Shown here: positions 1 to 6,553 of the stretch, in pieces
How the letters are laid out: each line of letters begins with the position of its first letter
Position numbering within the stretch: position 1 is the first letter of the stretch
Translations under genes and position numbers: made by a program
Source of the DNA: RGIG3178 sp942492795
Lineage (GTDB): Bacteria > Bacillota > Clostridia > Christensenellales > QAND01
DNA: 64,000 nucleotides
Reading direction: 5' to 3'
NCBI GenBank assembly: GCA_942492795.1
Contig: OW818639.1
Coordinates: 1,922,001 to 1,986,000, forward strand
The notes under the pieces: generated by a model
The model's database searches: none
Told to the model about the DNA's origin: nothing
Seen by the model: the letters and a program-made list of their open reading frames with translations, nothing else

Positions 1-282
1 GCACTGTATTCCAGGAAAATCCCGCTTGAACATCCTTCGATGATGGGATTGGGATACCGGCAGCTGTTTGCTTACTTCAACGGGGAAAGCACACTCGAAG
101 ATGCGGTCGAACTGATTAAAATCGAAACACGGCGCTTTGCGAAGCGTCAGATGACCTGGTTTTCACGCGATTTGCGTATCCATTGGTTTGACATGGAAAC
201 GCAGACCAACATGGAAACGATGATAAAAACGATATGTGATTTGTATGAAACAACCAAGGAGGATATCAAACGTGAGCAATAA
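1..282 (+). CDS. miaA: tRNA dimethylallyltransferase MiaA, C-terminal fragment
   Basis: This is the last 93 codons of a gene that begins before the window; the frame is open from base 1. MiaA transfers a dimethylallyl group to A37 of tRNAs that read codons starting with U. The segment HPSMMGLGYRQLFAYFNG followed by TRRFAKRQMTWF is the typical MiaA C-terminal part, in which basic and aromatic residues contact the anticodon loop. The gene overlaps hfq by 11 bases, the classic miaA-hfq arrangement, so the two are probably co-transcribed. Identity is clear from motif and context. The catalytic N-terminal part cannot be seen. Confidence 0.93.
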   Translation, partial: ALYSRKIPLEHPSMMGLGYRQLFAYFNGESTLEDAVELIKIETRRFAKRQMTWFSRDLRIHWFDMETQTNMETMIKTICDLYETTKEDIKREQ

Positions 283-505
283 GCCATTTGTTTTGCAGGA
301 TGTGTTTTTGAATTCGGCACGCCGCGAGCGCATTCCGGTATATGTACGCATGCTCGACGGGCTCCAGGTATCGGGCGTTGTCAGGGGATTTGACAACTTT
401 ACGCTTATCATCGACAGCAATGATGGCAAACAAAGCATGCTGTACAAGCATGCAATAGCAGCAGTTATGCCGCAAAGCGGACAGGCGTTGCGCCAACAGG
501 CATAG
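272..505 (+). CDS. hfq: RNA chaperone Hfq
   Basis: A 77-residue Sm-like protein that forms a hexameric ring and promotes sRNA-mRNA pairing. The start is taken as GTG at 272 because AAGGAGG lies 9 bases upstream (256-262); an earlier in-frame ATG at 236 has no such site. Sm1 contains LQDVFLNSARRER and GFDNFTLII, and Sm2 contains YKHAIAAVMP, with the diagnostic YKHA. The lateral rim reads RRER, as in E. coli, whereas B. subtilis Hfq has RKEN. The acidic C-terminal tail is essentially absent. It overlaps the miaA 3' end and precedes ynbB, an order also known from Bacillus. Confidence 0.96.
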   Translation: MSNKPFVLQDVFLNSARRERIPVYVRMLDGLQVSGVVRGFDNFTLIIDSNDGKQSMLYKHAIAAVMPQSGQALRQQA

Positions 506-536
506 AACATTTGACGTTTGGATTTGGTGATTGTTC

Positions 537-1802
537 ATGAAGGGTTATGAGGCATTTTCATTCTCAAAGCGCGCAATGGAATGCGTCGAGAATGCGGAAC
601 AGGCTGTGCTGCCGGTATTTTCCGGCATCATGGAAACGGTATATCGCAATCAGGCAAAAGTTTTGCGCGCATTTGGGGTAAACGGTGTAACCGCGGGCCA
701 TATGCAACCGTCCAGCGGCTATGGCTACAACGATATCGCGCGCGATATGCTGGATCGTCTTTTCGCGTCCTCGCTCGATGCGCAGGACGCTTTGGTGCGC
801 CCGCAGATCGTATCCGGCACACATGCGCTGAGCATAGGGCTGCAGGGGCTTCTTAAAAGCGGCCAGACGCTTTTAAGCGCAACAGGGAAGCCTTATGATA
901 CCCTGGAACGCGTGATCGGCATAGAGCCGAACAACGGCTCACTCATTGAGCGCGGCATACGGTTTAGCGCCATTGAACTAACACAGGACGGCATCGATCT
1001 TGAAGCTCTTGAAGAGCGGATGAACGCGGATCAGAGCATCGCCGTTGTCAGCATACAGCGATCCAGCGGTTATGCCTGGCGCAAATCTTTAAGCGTTGCC
1101 CAGATAGCGCAAGCGTGTGCGCTGGTGCATCGAATACGGCCTGGGTGCTTTGTGTATGTGGACAACTGTTACGGCGAATTTACAGGCGATGAAGAGCCTA
1201 CGCTCGTTGGTGCAGACCTCATGGCAGGTTCGCTGATCAAAAACCCGGGAGGCGGTTTGGCACCTACGGGAGGGTACCTTTGCGGCACCAAAGAGGCCAT
1301 CGCAAGGGTGGAGTCTGCGCTCACGGCACCGGGCATCGGACGCGCATGCGGTTCGTATGAGGCGAGCTACCGGCCCTTTTTTCAAGGGCTTTTCATGGCT
1401 CCGTCCGTTGTCGGCGAAGCGTTAAAGACGGCTGTGCTTTTTGCGCAGGCGTTTTCGTCCTTGGGCTATCGCGTATTGCCGTCGGCATTTGATTCGCGCT
1501 CCGATATCATCCAGGCGATCCGTTTTGGCAACAGGGAAGACCTGCTGGCATTTTGCCATGCCATCCAGCAGGCTTCCCCCATCGATTCCATGGCCAAGCC
1601 GGAGCCATGGGCTATGCCGGGCTATTCGCACGAGGTCGTCATGGCCGCAGGAGCGTTTGTACAGGGTTCTTCGATCGAACTCTCCGCAGATGCGCCGCTT
1701 TGCGAGCCTTATATCGGCTATTTGCAGGGCGGATTGACCTATGCGCACGGCAGAATCGCCTGCATTTTCGCGGTGGATGCCATGCTCAAACGAACGAAAT
1801 GA
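537..1802 (+). CDS. ynbB: Methionine gamma-lyase family PLP enzyme (YnbB type)
   Basis: A 421-residue fold-type I PLP protein of the YnbB/'aluminium resistance' family. The pocket features are visible: SGTHALSIGL around residues 95-104, VYVDNCYGEF near 207 (Asp for the pyridine nitrogen) and GSLIKNPGGG with the predicted Schiff-base Lys at about 235. Family members resemble cystathionine gamma-synthase and methionine gamma-lyase, but their substrate is not settled. ATG at 537 is preferred over TTG at 531 because GGTGA sits 6 bases upstream. The gene follows hfq by 31 bases and ends at a bidirectional terminator shared with convergent lexA. The family call is firm; the reaction is not. Confidence 0.85.
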   Translation: MKGYEAFSFSKRAMECVENAEQAVLPVFSGIMETVYRNQAKVLRAFGVNGVTAGHMQPSSGYGYNDIARDMLDRLFASSLDAQDALVRPQIVSGTHALSIGLQGLLKSGQTLLSATGKPYDTLERVIGIEPNNGSLIERGIRFSAIELTQDGIDLEALEERMNADQSIAVVSIQRSSGYAWRKSLSVAQIAQACALVHRIRPGCFVYVDNCYGEFTGDEEPTLVGADLMAGSLIKNPGGGLAPTGGYLCGTKEAIARVESALTAPGIGRACGSYEASYRPFFQGLFMAPSVVGEALKTAVLFAQAFSSLGYRVLPSAFDSRSDIIQAIRFGNREDLLAFCHAIQQASPIDSMAKPEPWAMPGYSHEVVMAAGAFVQGSSIELSADAPLCEPYIGYLQGGLTYAHGRIACIFAVDAMLKRTK

Positions 1803-1824
1803 CAAAATGATACTTAAAGACGTA

Positions 1825-1866
1825 AAAAAGAAAAGGTATCGTATGAAGAAGATACCTTTTTGCTTA
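1825..1866. terminator. Bidirectional terminator between ynbB and lexA
   Basis: A 10-bp perfect stem (AAAAGGTATC at 1831-1840 with GATACCTTTT at 1851-1860) is flanked by A-runs on the left and T-runs on the right. It can therefore end both the plus-strand miaA-hfq-ynbB transcript and the minus-strand lexA transcript. Confidence 0.85.
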
Positions 1867-1890
1867 CGCTATTGATTTAGAAAGATTGCA

Positions 1891-2496
1891 TCAGTATTTG
1901 CGCAGAAGGCCAATAACTTTGCCAAGAATCGAGACGTCACGAACGATGATCGGGTCCATCGTATCATTCTCCGGTTGGAGTCTGACATGATCGTTTTCCC
2001 TGAAATAGCGTTTGCATGTGGCATCTTCACCCAAAAGCGCAACGACGATTTCGCCGTTGTTTGCGGTCTGGACACGTTCGACTACTATATGGTCGCCGTC
2101 GAGGATGCCGGCATTGATCATGCTTTGGCCGTGAATGCGCAACACGAACGTTTCGTCCTCGGTAAAGTGAAAAAAGTCTAAAGGAAGCCGCACATAATCT
2201 TCAATGTGTTCCTGTGCGAACAAAGGCGCGCCCGCTGCGACCTGACCGAGGATCGGAATGGAGATGGCATCCCGAAACGTGTCCCTGTCTTCTAAAAGCT
2301 CAATGGCACGGGGTCGGGACGGATCGCGGCGAATAAACCCTTTGCGTTCCAACCGCTCCAGATAACCATGCGCGGTGGAGGTGGACTTTAAGCTTAAGCC
2401 GATACAGATTTCTCTAACAGACGGAGGATACCCTTGTTCACGGTTGTAATGGCGGATGAAATCCAATACTTTTTGTTGCTTTGTGCTTAGATTCAT
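1891..2496 (-). CDS. lexA: SOS repressor LexA
   Basis: A 201-residue LexA. The N-terminal winged helix (about 1-65, with PPSVREICIGLSLKSTSTAHGYL) binds the operator. The C-terminal S24 domain self-cleaves on RecA filaments. The cleavage bond Ala88-Gly89 lies in QVAAGAPLF, the nucleophile is Ser125 in IHGQSMINAGILDGD, and the general base is Lys162 in ATCKRYF. ATG at 2496 has AAAGGAGG just upstream. The intergenic region to the divergent small gene holds a near-consensus LexA box over the lexA promoter, so autoregulation is expected. It is convergent with ynbB. Nothing is missing. Confidence 0.97.
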   Translation of the reverse strand: MNLSTKQQKVLDFIRHYNREQGYPPSVREICIGLSLKSTSTAHGYLERLERKGFIRRDPSRPRAIELLEDRDTFRDAISIPILGQVAAGAPLFAQEHIEDYVRLPLDFFHFTEDETFVLRIHGQSMINAGILDGDHIVVERVQTANNGEIVVALLGEDATCKRYFRENDHVRLQPENDTMDPIIVRDVSILGKVIGLLRKY

Positions 2497-2520
2497 GGTA
2501 TGTCCTCCTTTTACGAACTT

Positions 2521-2549
2521 ATTCTATCATACGAACAAGCGTTCTGCAA
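2521..2549 (-). promoter_or_regulatory. lexA promoter overlapped by a LexA (SOS) box
   Basis: Read on the minus strand, TTGCAG (2544-2549) and TAGAAT (2521-2526) are 17 bases apart. Inside the spacer lies CGAACAAGCGTTCT on the plus strand (2532-2545), which matches the Firmicute SOS consensus CGAACRNRYGTTYC at 13 of 14 positions. A repressor bound here would block lexA. A weaker plus-strand promoter for the divergent gene is possible, with TATACT at 2582-2587 and a poor -35 near 2559. The box sits upstream of it, so SOS control of that gene is possible but unproven. Confidence 0.8.
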
Positions 2550-2607
2550 TAAATATTCTGTTCATTTTACGTTGTCAGGTATATACTTTGCGCAGGAGGG
2601 AAGAGTT

Positions 2608-2790
2608 ATGGCCGATTGTGTTTTATTTGAAAGGGAATGTACCGATTGCGGCGCATGTGAGCGCTGTCCAATCTACGATAGAATCTGCATCAATTGTTTT
2701 GAATGTTTGCAGGAAGACATCCATAAAGCGGATTACGCGGAAATTGAAATTACAAAAATAGTAATGTCGGAGCAAGATCAAAAGGACTGA
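2608..2790 (+). CDS. Small Cys-rich protein divergent from lexA
   Basis: A 60-residue protein of unknown function with eight cysteines packed into residues 4-34: one early Cys, then CTDCGACERC, then ICINCFEC. The spacing suggests a zinc or Fe-S binding mini-protein. ATG at 2608 is chosen because AGGAGGG lies 7 bases upstream; a longer in-frame reading from 2500 runs across the lexA promoter and has no ribosome site. The last part (YAEIEITKIV) is acidic and strand-like. It shares the intergenic region holding the LexA box with lexA and converges on the recombinase gene 9 bases away. Similar Cys-rich proteins occur in Clostridia, but I know no assigned role. Confidence 0.7.
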   Translation: MADCVLFERECTDCGACERCPIYDRICINCFECLQEDIHKADYAEIEITKIVMSEQDQKD

Positions 2791-2799
2791 AACATCCAA

Positions 2800-3855
2800 T
2801 CATTCGTCCCGAAGTTTGATAACGCGCGCGGCCTCGCGGCGGCGCTGATCGTCAATTGCGGCATAATGCCGGCGCGTTGTGTTGACGTCCTTATTGCCCA
2901 AAACATCCGCAACAAGATAGATATCACCGGTTTGTGCGTTGAGCATCGTGCCAAACGTCGAACGGAATTTGTGCGGAGAGATATGCTTTAAGGGTGTAAC
3001 GATCGACGTATATTTTTCAACAAGGTTCTGGATCGCGCGCTGCGTGAGTCGCCGTTTTTGCAATGAAAGGAACAGCGCCTGCTCATGCCCGGTCTGAACG
3101 GTGATCTGCCGCCGTTGTATCAGATAGTCCGACAGGGCTTTTTTGACTTCTTCGCCGAAATAGAGGACAACGCGTGCGCCGCCTTTGCGGGTCACCAAAA
3201 AACTGTTTGCCGAAAAGTCGATGTTTTGGATATCCAGTCCCACAAGCTCCGAGATACGGATGCCCGTTCCCAGCAGCAGCGTCAGAATTGCGATATCGCG
3301 CGTTTTGGTTTTGCTGTGAAAATTAATCTGTGATTTAGTTAGTTTATCGCCACTGGTCACGGAGTCCAAAAGGTTCGCGATTTCATCCGCTTCGAGGCGA
3401 ATGATCTCTTTTTCACGAATTTTTGGCATCTCGATTTTATCAAGGATATTTTCCGATATACGGCTGGTGCGGTACAGGTATTTATAAAATGATTTCAGGG
3501 AAGACACTTTACGCGCTTTTCCGGCATTGCCGTTTTCATGCGTGCGGCCGCTCTCATCCTCGAAATAGTTAAGATACTCCAAATAGCGCTCAATATCAAG
3601 AACGGTCAAACGGGTTAAATCTGCATCTGTCCAATCCTTAATGGGCATGGAAAAGCGATCTTCGGCATTGGAATGCAGATAATTAAAAAACAGACGGAGA
3701 TCGTGCGCGTAATTCAGTCTTGTCAGAACGCCGGTAGTGGGTTCCATTGCGCGAAAAAAATCCATACACGCAGCAGGAAGTTCCTGTGTGATCTGCCGAA
3801 GTTTTTGCATTCGGATGCGGTTCATCTGTGCATAATAGGACTTTTTATCGGCCAT
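2800..3855 (-). CDS. Tyrosine recombinase, XerS-like (candidate chromosome-dimer resolvase)
   Basis: A 351-residue tyrosine recombinase. Residues 25-130 form the SAM-like core-binding domain and 150-345 the catalytic domain. Catalytic residues are Arg200 (GTGIRISEL), Lys224 (TRKGG), His295 and Arg298 (SPHKFR), and Tyr331 (RRHYAAI). The position usually held by His or Trp after LG is Asn321. Length, the basic LPAACMDFFRAM start and the insertion KLTKSQINFHSKTKTRD before the Arg motif resemble streptococcal XerS (356 residues) more than XerC/XerD (about 295-300). ATG at 3855 follows GGGGA by 11 bases; a GTG at 3873 has no ribosome site. A palindrome with dif-like geometry sits directly upstream. 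The dimer-resolution role is inferred. Confidence 0.8.
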   Translation of the reverse strand: MADKKSYYAQMNRIRMQKLRQITQELPAACMDFFRAMEPTTGVLTRLNYAHDLRLFFNYLHSNAEDRFSMPIKDWTDADLTRLTVLDIERYLEYLNYFEDESGRTHENGNAGKARKVSSLKSFYKYLYRTSRISENILDKIEMPKIREKEIIRLEADEIANLLDSVTSGDKLTKSQINFHSKTKTRDIAILTLLLGTGIRISELVGLDIQNIDFSANSFLVTRKGGARVVLYFGEEVKKALSDYLIQRRQITVQTGHEQALFLSLQKRRLTQRAIQNLVEKYTSIVTPLKHISPHKFRSTFGTMLNAQTGDIYLVADVLGNKDVNTTRRHYAAIDDQRRREAARVIKLRDE

Positions 3856-3874
3856 TTCGATGTTTTTCCCCACT

Positions 3875-3908
3875 AACTATTCGTAAAACATGTCTTTTAC
3901 GAATAGTT
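3875..3908. other. Candidate dif-like Xer recombination site (palindrome upstream of xerS-like gene)
   Basis: Perfect 14-bp inverted arms, AACTATTCGTAAAA (3875-3888) and TTTTACGAATAGTT (3895-3908), flank the asymmetric hexamer CATGTC. Two 11-bp-plus arms around a 6-bp directional centre is the layout of Xer target sites. The inner AAAA/TTTT edges resemble the difSL and difH sites of single-recombinase systems, and difSL also lies just upstream of xerS. It is not a good terminator: no T-run follows on either strand. It lies between the rnhA stop (3961) and the recombinase start. An operator or mRNA hairpin remains possible. Confidence 0.6.
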
Positions 3909-3960
3909 GCTGATAATCCCCTGATGTTTGGATATGCCTACAGAACAAAGGTCAGGAACC

Positions 3961-4428
3961 TTAATTCTGTGCCATGGATTGTTTCATCATGAGTTTGATC
4001 TGCTCTGTTGCAAGCACATCGGCACGGTTGTTGTGCACGTCGTCGCTGTGGCCTTTTACTTTAAAAAAAGTAACATGATGCTTTGCGGTAAGTGCATCCA
4101 ACGCCTGCCATAATTCTGCATTTTCAACGGGTTTCTTGTCGGCTTTGCGCCAGCCATGCTGTTTCCAGGATACCAGCCATTGCTTGATAAACGCGTTTGA
4201 AAGATAAGCACTGTCCGTATAAACGGAAACTTCACAAGGTTGTTTGAGCACCTTGAGAGCCTCAATACAAGCAATCAGCTCCATGCGGTTGTTCGTCGTG
4301 TTTTCGGCAAAACCGGCAATTTCCTTGATCGAATCCCGATACATCAGGATGGCTCCCCACCCTCCAGGGCCGGGATTGCCGCTGCATGCCCCATCGCAAT
4401 AGATTGTAACTTGCTTATACTGCTGCAT
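3961..4428 (-). CDS. rnhA: Ribonuclease HI
   Basis: A 155-residue RNase H1 that cleaves RNA in RNA-DNA hybrids. The catalytic acids are visible: Asp12 in YCDGACSGNPGPGGW, Glu50 in NNRMEL, Asp72 in YTDSAYL and Asp137 in NNRADVLA. The loop His lies in KGHSDD. The basic handle region (SWKQHGWRKADKKPVEN) is present. There is no N-terminal hybrid-binding domain. It lies between proC and the recombinase. The 60-base gap upstream is very AT-rich and may hold a promoter, but no convincing ribosome site precedes the ATG. Confidence 0.95.
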   Translation of the reverse strand: MQQYKQVTIYCDGACSGNPGPGGWGAILMYRDSIKEIAGFAENTTNNRMELIACIEALKVLKQPCEVSVYTDSAYLSNAFIKQWLVSWKQHGWRKADKKPVENAELWQALDALTAKHHVTFFKVKGHSDDVHNNRADVLATEQIKLMMKQSMAQN

Positions 4429-4488
4429 TGTAGAATAATACTCGATTCAAGTTAATATAAGATATTATAAATATAACAATCGAAACAG

Positions 4489-5289
4489 CTACGATAAACG
4501 ATTGAATTTTTCGGTGCAGCGGTCGATCGCGTCGATGATCGTCGCCCGGAATCCGCCTTGTTCCAGGGCATATACGGCTTCAATCGTTGTTCCGCCCGGA
4601 GAACAAACAGCATCTTTAAGCTCACCTGGGTGTTTCCCTGTCTGCAGCACCATTTCTCCTGATCCGATACAGGTTTGGGCTGCCATTTCATAGGCTATAT
4701 TTCTGGGCAAACCCAGTTTGCATGCGGCATCCGCCATCGCTTCAATGAATATATAGACGTATGCAGGACCGGATCCCGCGATGCTTGCAAACGCTGCGAT
4801 GTCCTTTTCGTGCAATACCATCGCTCTGCCCATGCCGGAGAAAACCGACTGGATAAAATCGAATTCGTCTTTTGACAGATCGTTTTCGTGACACAGACAG
4901 CTCATGCCGCAGCCAACCAACAGAGGCGTGTTGGGCATAACGCGGAGCAACCGGCAATTCTGGCCAAGAACACTCTTGAGTTTTTCATTGCTCCAGCCGG
5001 CAACAATGGATACGAACACTTGTTCCTGCCGTATGGCGGATCGTATCTCGACTGCAACATCGGGTAAATATTGCGGTTTAACAGCCAAAAAGACGATATC
5101 GCTCTTGTTTACAACGTCGATATTCGATGCTGCGGCTTGACATCCGACGCTCTGAGCCGTTGCTTTAAGCTTGTTCTCGTCGATGTCGTACAATAGTATG
5201 TTTGAAGCTTCAGCAAGGTTGTTCGAGAGAATTCCTGTATAAATAGCGGTTGCCATATTGCCCGCGCCGATGAACCCAATGGTTTTCAT
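4489..5289 (-). CDS. proC: Pyrroline-5-carboxylate reductase
   Basis: A 266-residue enzyme that makes the last step of proline synthesis, reducing pyrroline-5-carboxylate with NAD(P)H. The N-terminal Rossmann motif is GFIGAGNMA (residues 5-13). The substrate-binding C-terminal part includes AGSGPAYVYIF and the conserved SPGGTTIEAV loop. ATG at 5289 is preferred because GGGAGG lies 7 bases upstream; in-frame starts further up encode a hydrophobic run that homologues lack. It is a single gene followed by rnhA on the same strand. No other proline gene is nearby. Confidence 0.95.
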   Translation of the reverse strand: MKTIGFIGAGNMATAIYTGILSNNLAEASNILLYDIDENKLKATAQSVGCQAAASNIDVVNKSDIVFLAVKPQYLPDVAVEIRSAIRQEQVFVSIVAGWSNEKLKSVLGQNCRLLRVMPNTPLLVGCGMSCLCHENDLSKDEFDFIQSVFSGMGRAMVLHEKDIAAFASIAGSGPAYVYIFIEAMADAACKLGLPRNIAYEMAAQTCIGSGEMVLQTGKHPGELKDAVCSPGGTTIEAVYALEQGGFRATIIDAIDRCTEKFNRLS

Positions 5290-5369
5290 AGTCATTCCTC
5301 CCAATAGAATCAAAACCATTATAAGCAAAATAGCGTCAATGAGCAAGGCAAACCAGGTTCAATTTCGGA

Positions 5370-5398
5370 TTGACTTATCACGGCGATAATGGTAATAT
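5370..5398 (+). promoter_or_regulatory. Promoter of tRNA-Trp
   Basis: TTGACT (5370-5375) and TAATAT (5393-5398) are separated by 17 bases. Transcription would begin around 5405, about 8 bases before the mature tRNA end. Confidence 0.7.
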
Positions 5399-5412
5399 AT
5401 CAAAGCGCACAC

Positions 5413-5486
5413 AGGGGTATAGTGTAACGGTAGCACAAAGGTCTCCAAAACCTTCTGCGAGGGTTCAAATCCTTCTACCCCTGCCA
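5413..5486 (+). tRNA. tRNA-Trp (anticodon CCA)
   Basis: The 74-base cloverleaf includes an encoded CCA end. The acceptor stem is AGGGGTA (5413-5419) with TACCCCT (5476-5482), then discriminator G. The anticodon arm AAGGT-CTCCAAA-ACCTT gives anticodon CCA, and the T-loop contains GGTTCAAATCC. It has its own promoter and terminator and is the only plus-strand gene to the right of 2.8 kb. Confidence 0.97.
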
Positions 5487-5487
5487 A

Positions 5488-5516
5488 AGGAGAAGCTATA
5501 TGCTTCTCCTTTTTTC
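5488..5516 (+). terminator. Terminator of tRNA-Trp
   Basis: The stem AGGAGAAGC (5488-5496) with GCTTCTCCT (5502-5510) has a 5-base loop and is followed by a run of T. It also abuts the stop codon of the convergent dipeptidase gene and may act weakly for it. Confidence 0.88.
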
Positions 5517-6480
5517 ATTTCCGCGGCAAAATACCGAATAAATATCGTTCCAGATTGCGGAATGCAATTTTCTCAATCTGTGCGCTGCTCATACCGGCCT
5601 GTTCAAAGGCCTGCAGGACGGCGGGAAAGCTCTGTGCGCCGTCTACGCCTTTTGGCGTTGTTGAGATGCCATCGAAATCGGAGCCGAGTCCCAGAGCATC
5701 TTCGCCGCCTAAATCAAGAATATGCATGGCATGGTGCACGATGTCGTCCGCTGTACAAACACAATGATACTGCTCTGTTAAAAACGGTGGATAGAAGTTA
5801 AGCCCAATGAACCCCTTGCTGCGTATAATCGCTTTGATCTGTTCGTCATCCAGATTGCGAGGATGCGGACAAAGGTTATCGGCATTGCTGTGAGATGCCA
5901 TGACCGGCTGCGCGGATCGCTCCATGACATCCCAAAATCCGCCCTTGTTAAGATGCGATACATCGACAGACATACCTTTGTTGTTTATGAATGCGATGCA
6001 TTCCCTGCCGAATGGCTTAAGTTTCTCGTGTGTTGCTGCGGTATCTACGGCGGGAAATCCGATCTCGTTTTCGCGATTCCAAAGCAGCGTAACAACGCGA
6101 ACGTCCAGACGATGCAGGATATCCAAAACCAACAGACTTCCGCAGGCGGCTTCCCCGCCCTCAAGGGCTAATACAGAACGAATTGTGCCTTTTTGAACCG
6201 GCTGCCGCAAATCGCATTTTGTCCGAATGGGAACGATGCTTTGTTCCCAGGCTTTGAGCATATCGTAATACCACTGGATTTGTTCGATCGCCTGCAACAA
6301 GGGATGTCCGAGTTGCGGATTGCCCGCAAAGGCGGCAAAAATCTGAAGCCCTACATGGCCCTGTTTCAATGACGAAAGACTTATGTGCTGCTGTGTCTTT
6401 ACATCGCCTTGCAGGCGGGATTTCCCCAGACGAAGATTCATCAAATAATCCGTATGCGCGTCGTATGTTTTAATATCCAT
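5515..6480 (-). CDS. Membrane dipeptidase family protein (peptidase M19)
   Basis: A 321-residue cytoplasmic M19 dipeptidase; no signal peptide or membrane segment is visible. The binuclear zinc ligands of the family are present: His9-x-Asp11 in DAHTD, Glu in ALEGGEAA, His in SVDVSHLN, His in MASHSNAD and the catalytic-site Asp in LGSDFDG. The family hydrolyses dipeptides, including those with a D-residue at the C-terminus. It starts at ATG 6480 and is monocistronic, bracketed by the rny terminator upstream and the tRNA terminator downstream. Physiological substrate unknown. Confidence 0.9.
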   Translation of the reverse strand: MDIKTYDAHTDYLMNLRLGKSRLQGDVKTQQHISLSSLKQGHVGLQIFAAFAGNPQLGHPLLQAIEQIQWYYDMLKAWEQSIVPIRTKCDLRQPVQKGTIRSVLALEGGEAACGSLLVLDILHRLDVRVVTLLWNRENEIGFPAVDTAATHEKLKPFGRECIAFINNKGMSVDVSHLNKGGFWDVMERSAQPVMASHSNADNLCPHPRNLDDEQIKAIIRSKGFIGLNFYPPFLTEQYHCVCTADDIVHHAMHILDLGGEDALGLGSDFDGISTTPKGVDGAQSFPAVLQAFEQAGMSSAQIEKIAFRNLERYLFGILPRK

Positions 6481-6496
6481 AGAATCCCCCCGGCAA

Positions 6497-6526
6497 GGAA
6501 AAAGGACCCGTGTAACACGGGTCCTT
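6497..6526 (-). terminator. Terminator after rny
   Basis: The 11-bp stem AAGGACCCGTG (6502-6512) with CACGGGTCCTT (6516-6526) has a TAA loop. On the minus strand it is followed by TTTTTCC. Confidence 0.88.
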
Positions 6527-6553
6527 CATTCTATGTTCTTAGAAGATTTACTA

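Noticed and set aside
3875..3908. Reading the palindrome as a rho-independent terminator for rnhA
   Set aside because: No T-run follows the stem on the minus strand (AGTGGGG follows), and the 6-base asymmetric centre fits a recombination core better.
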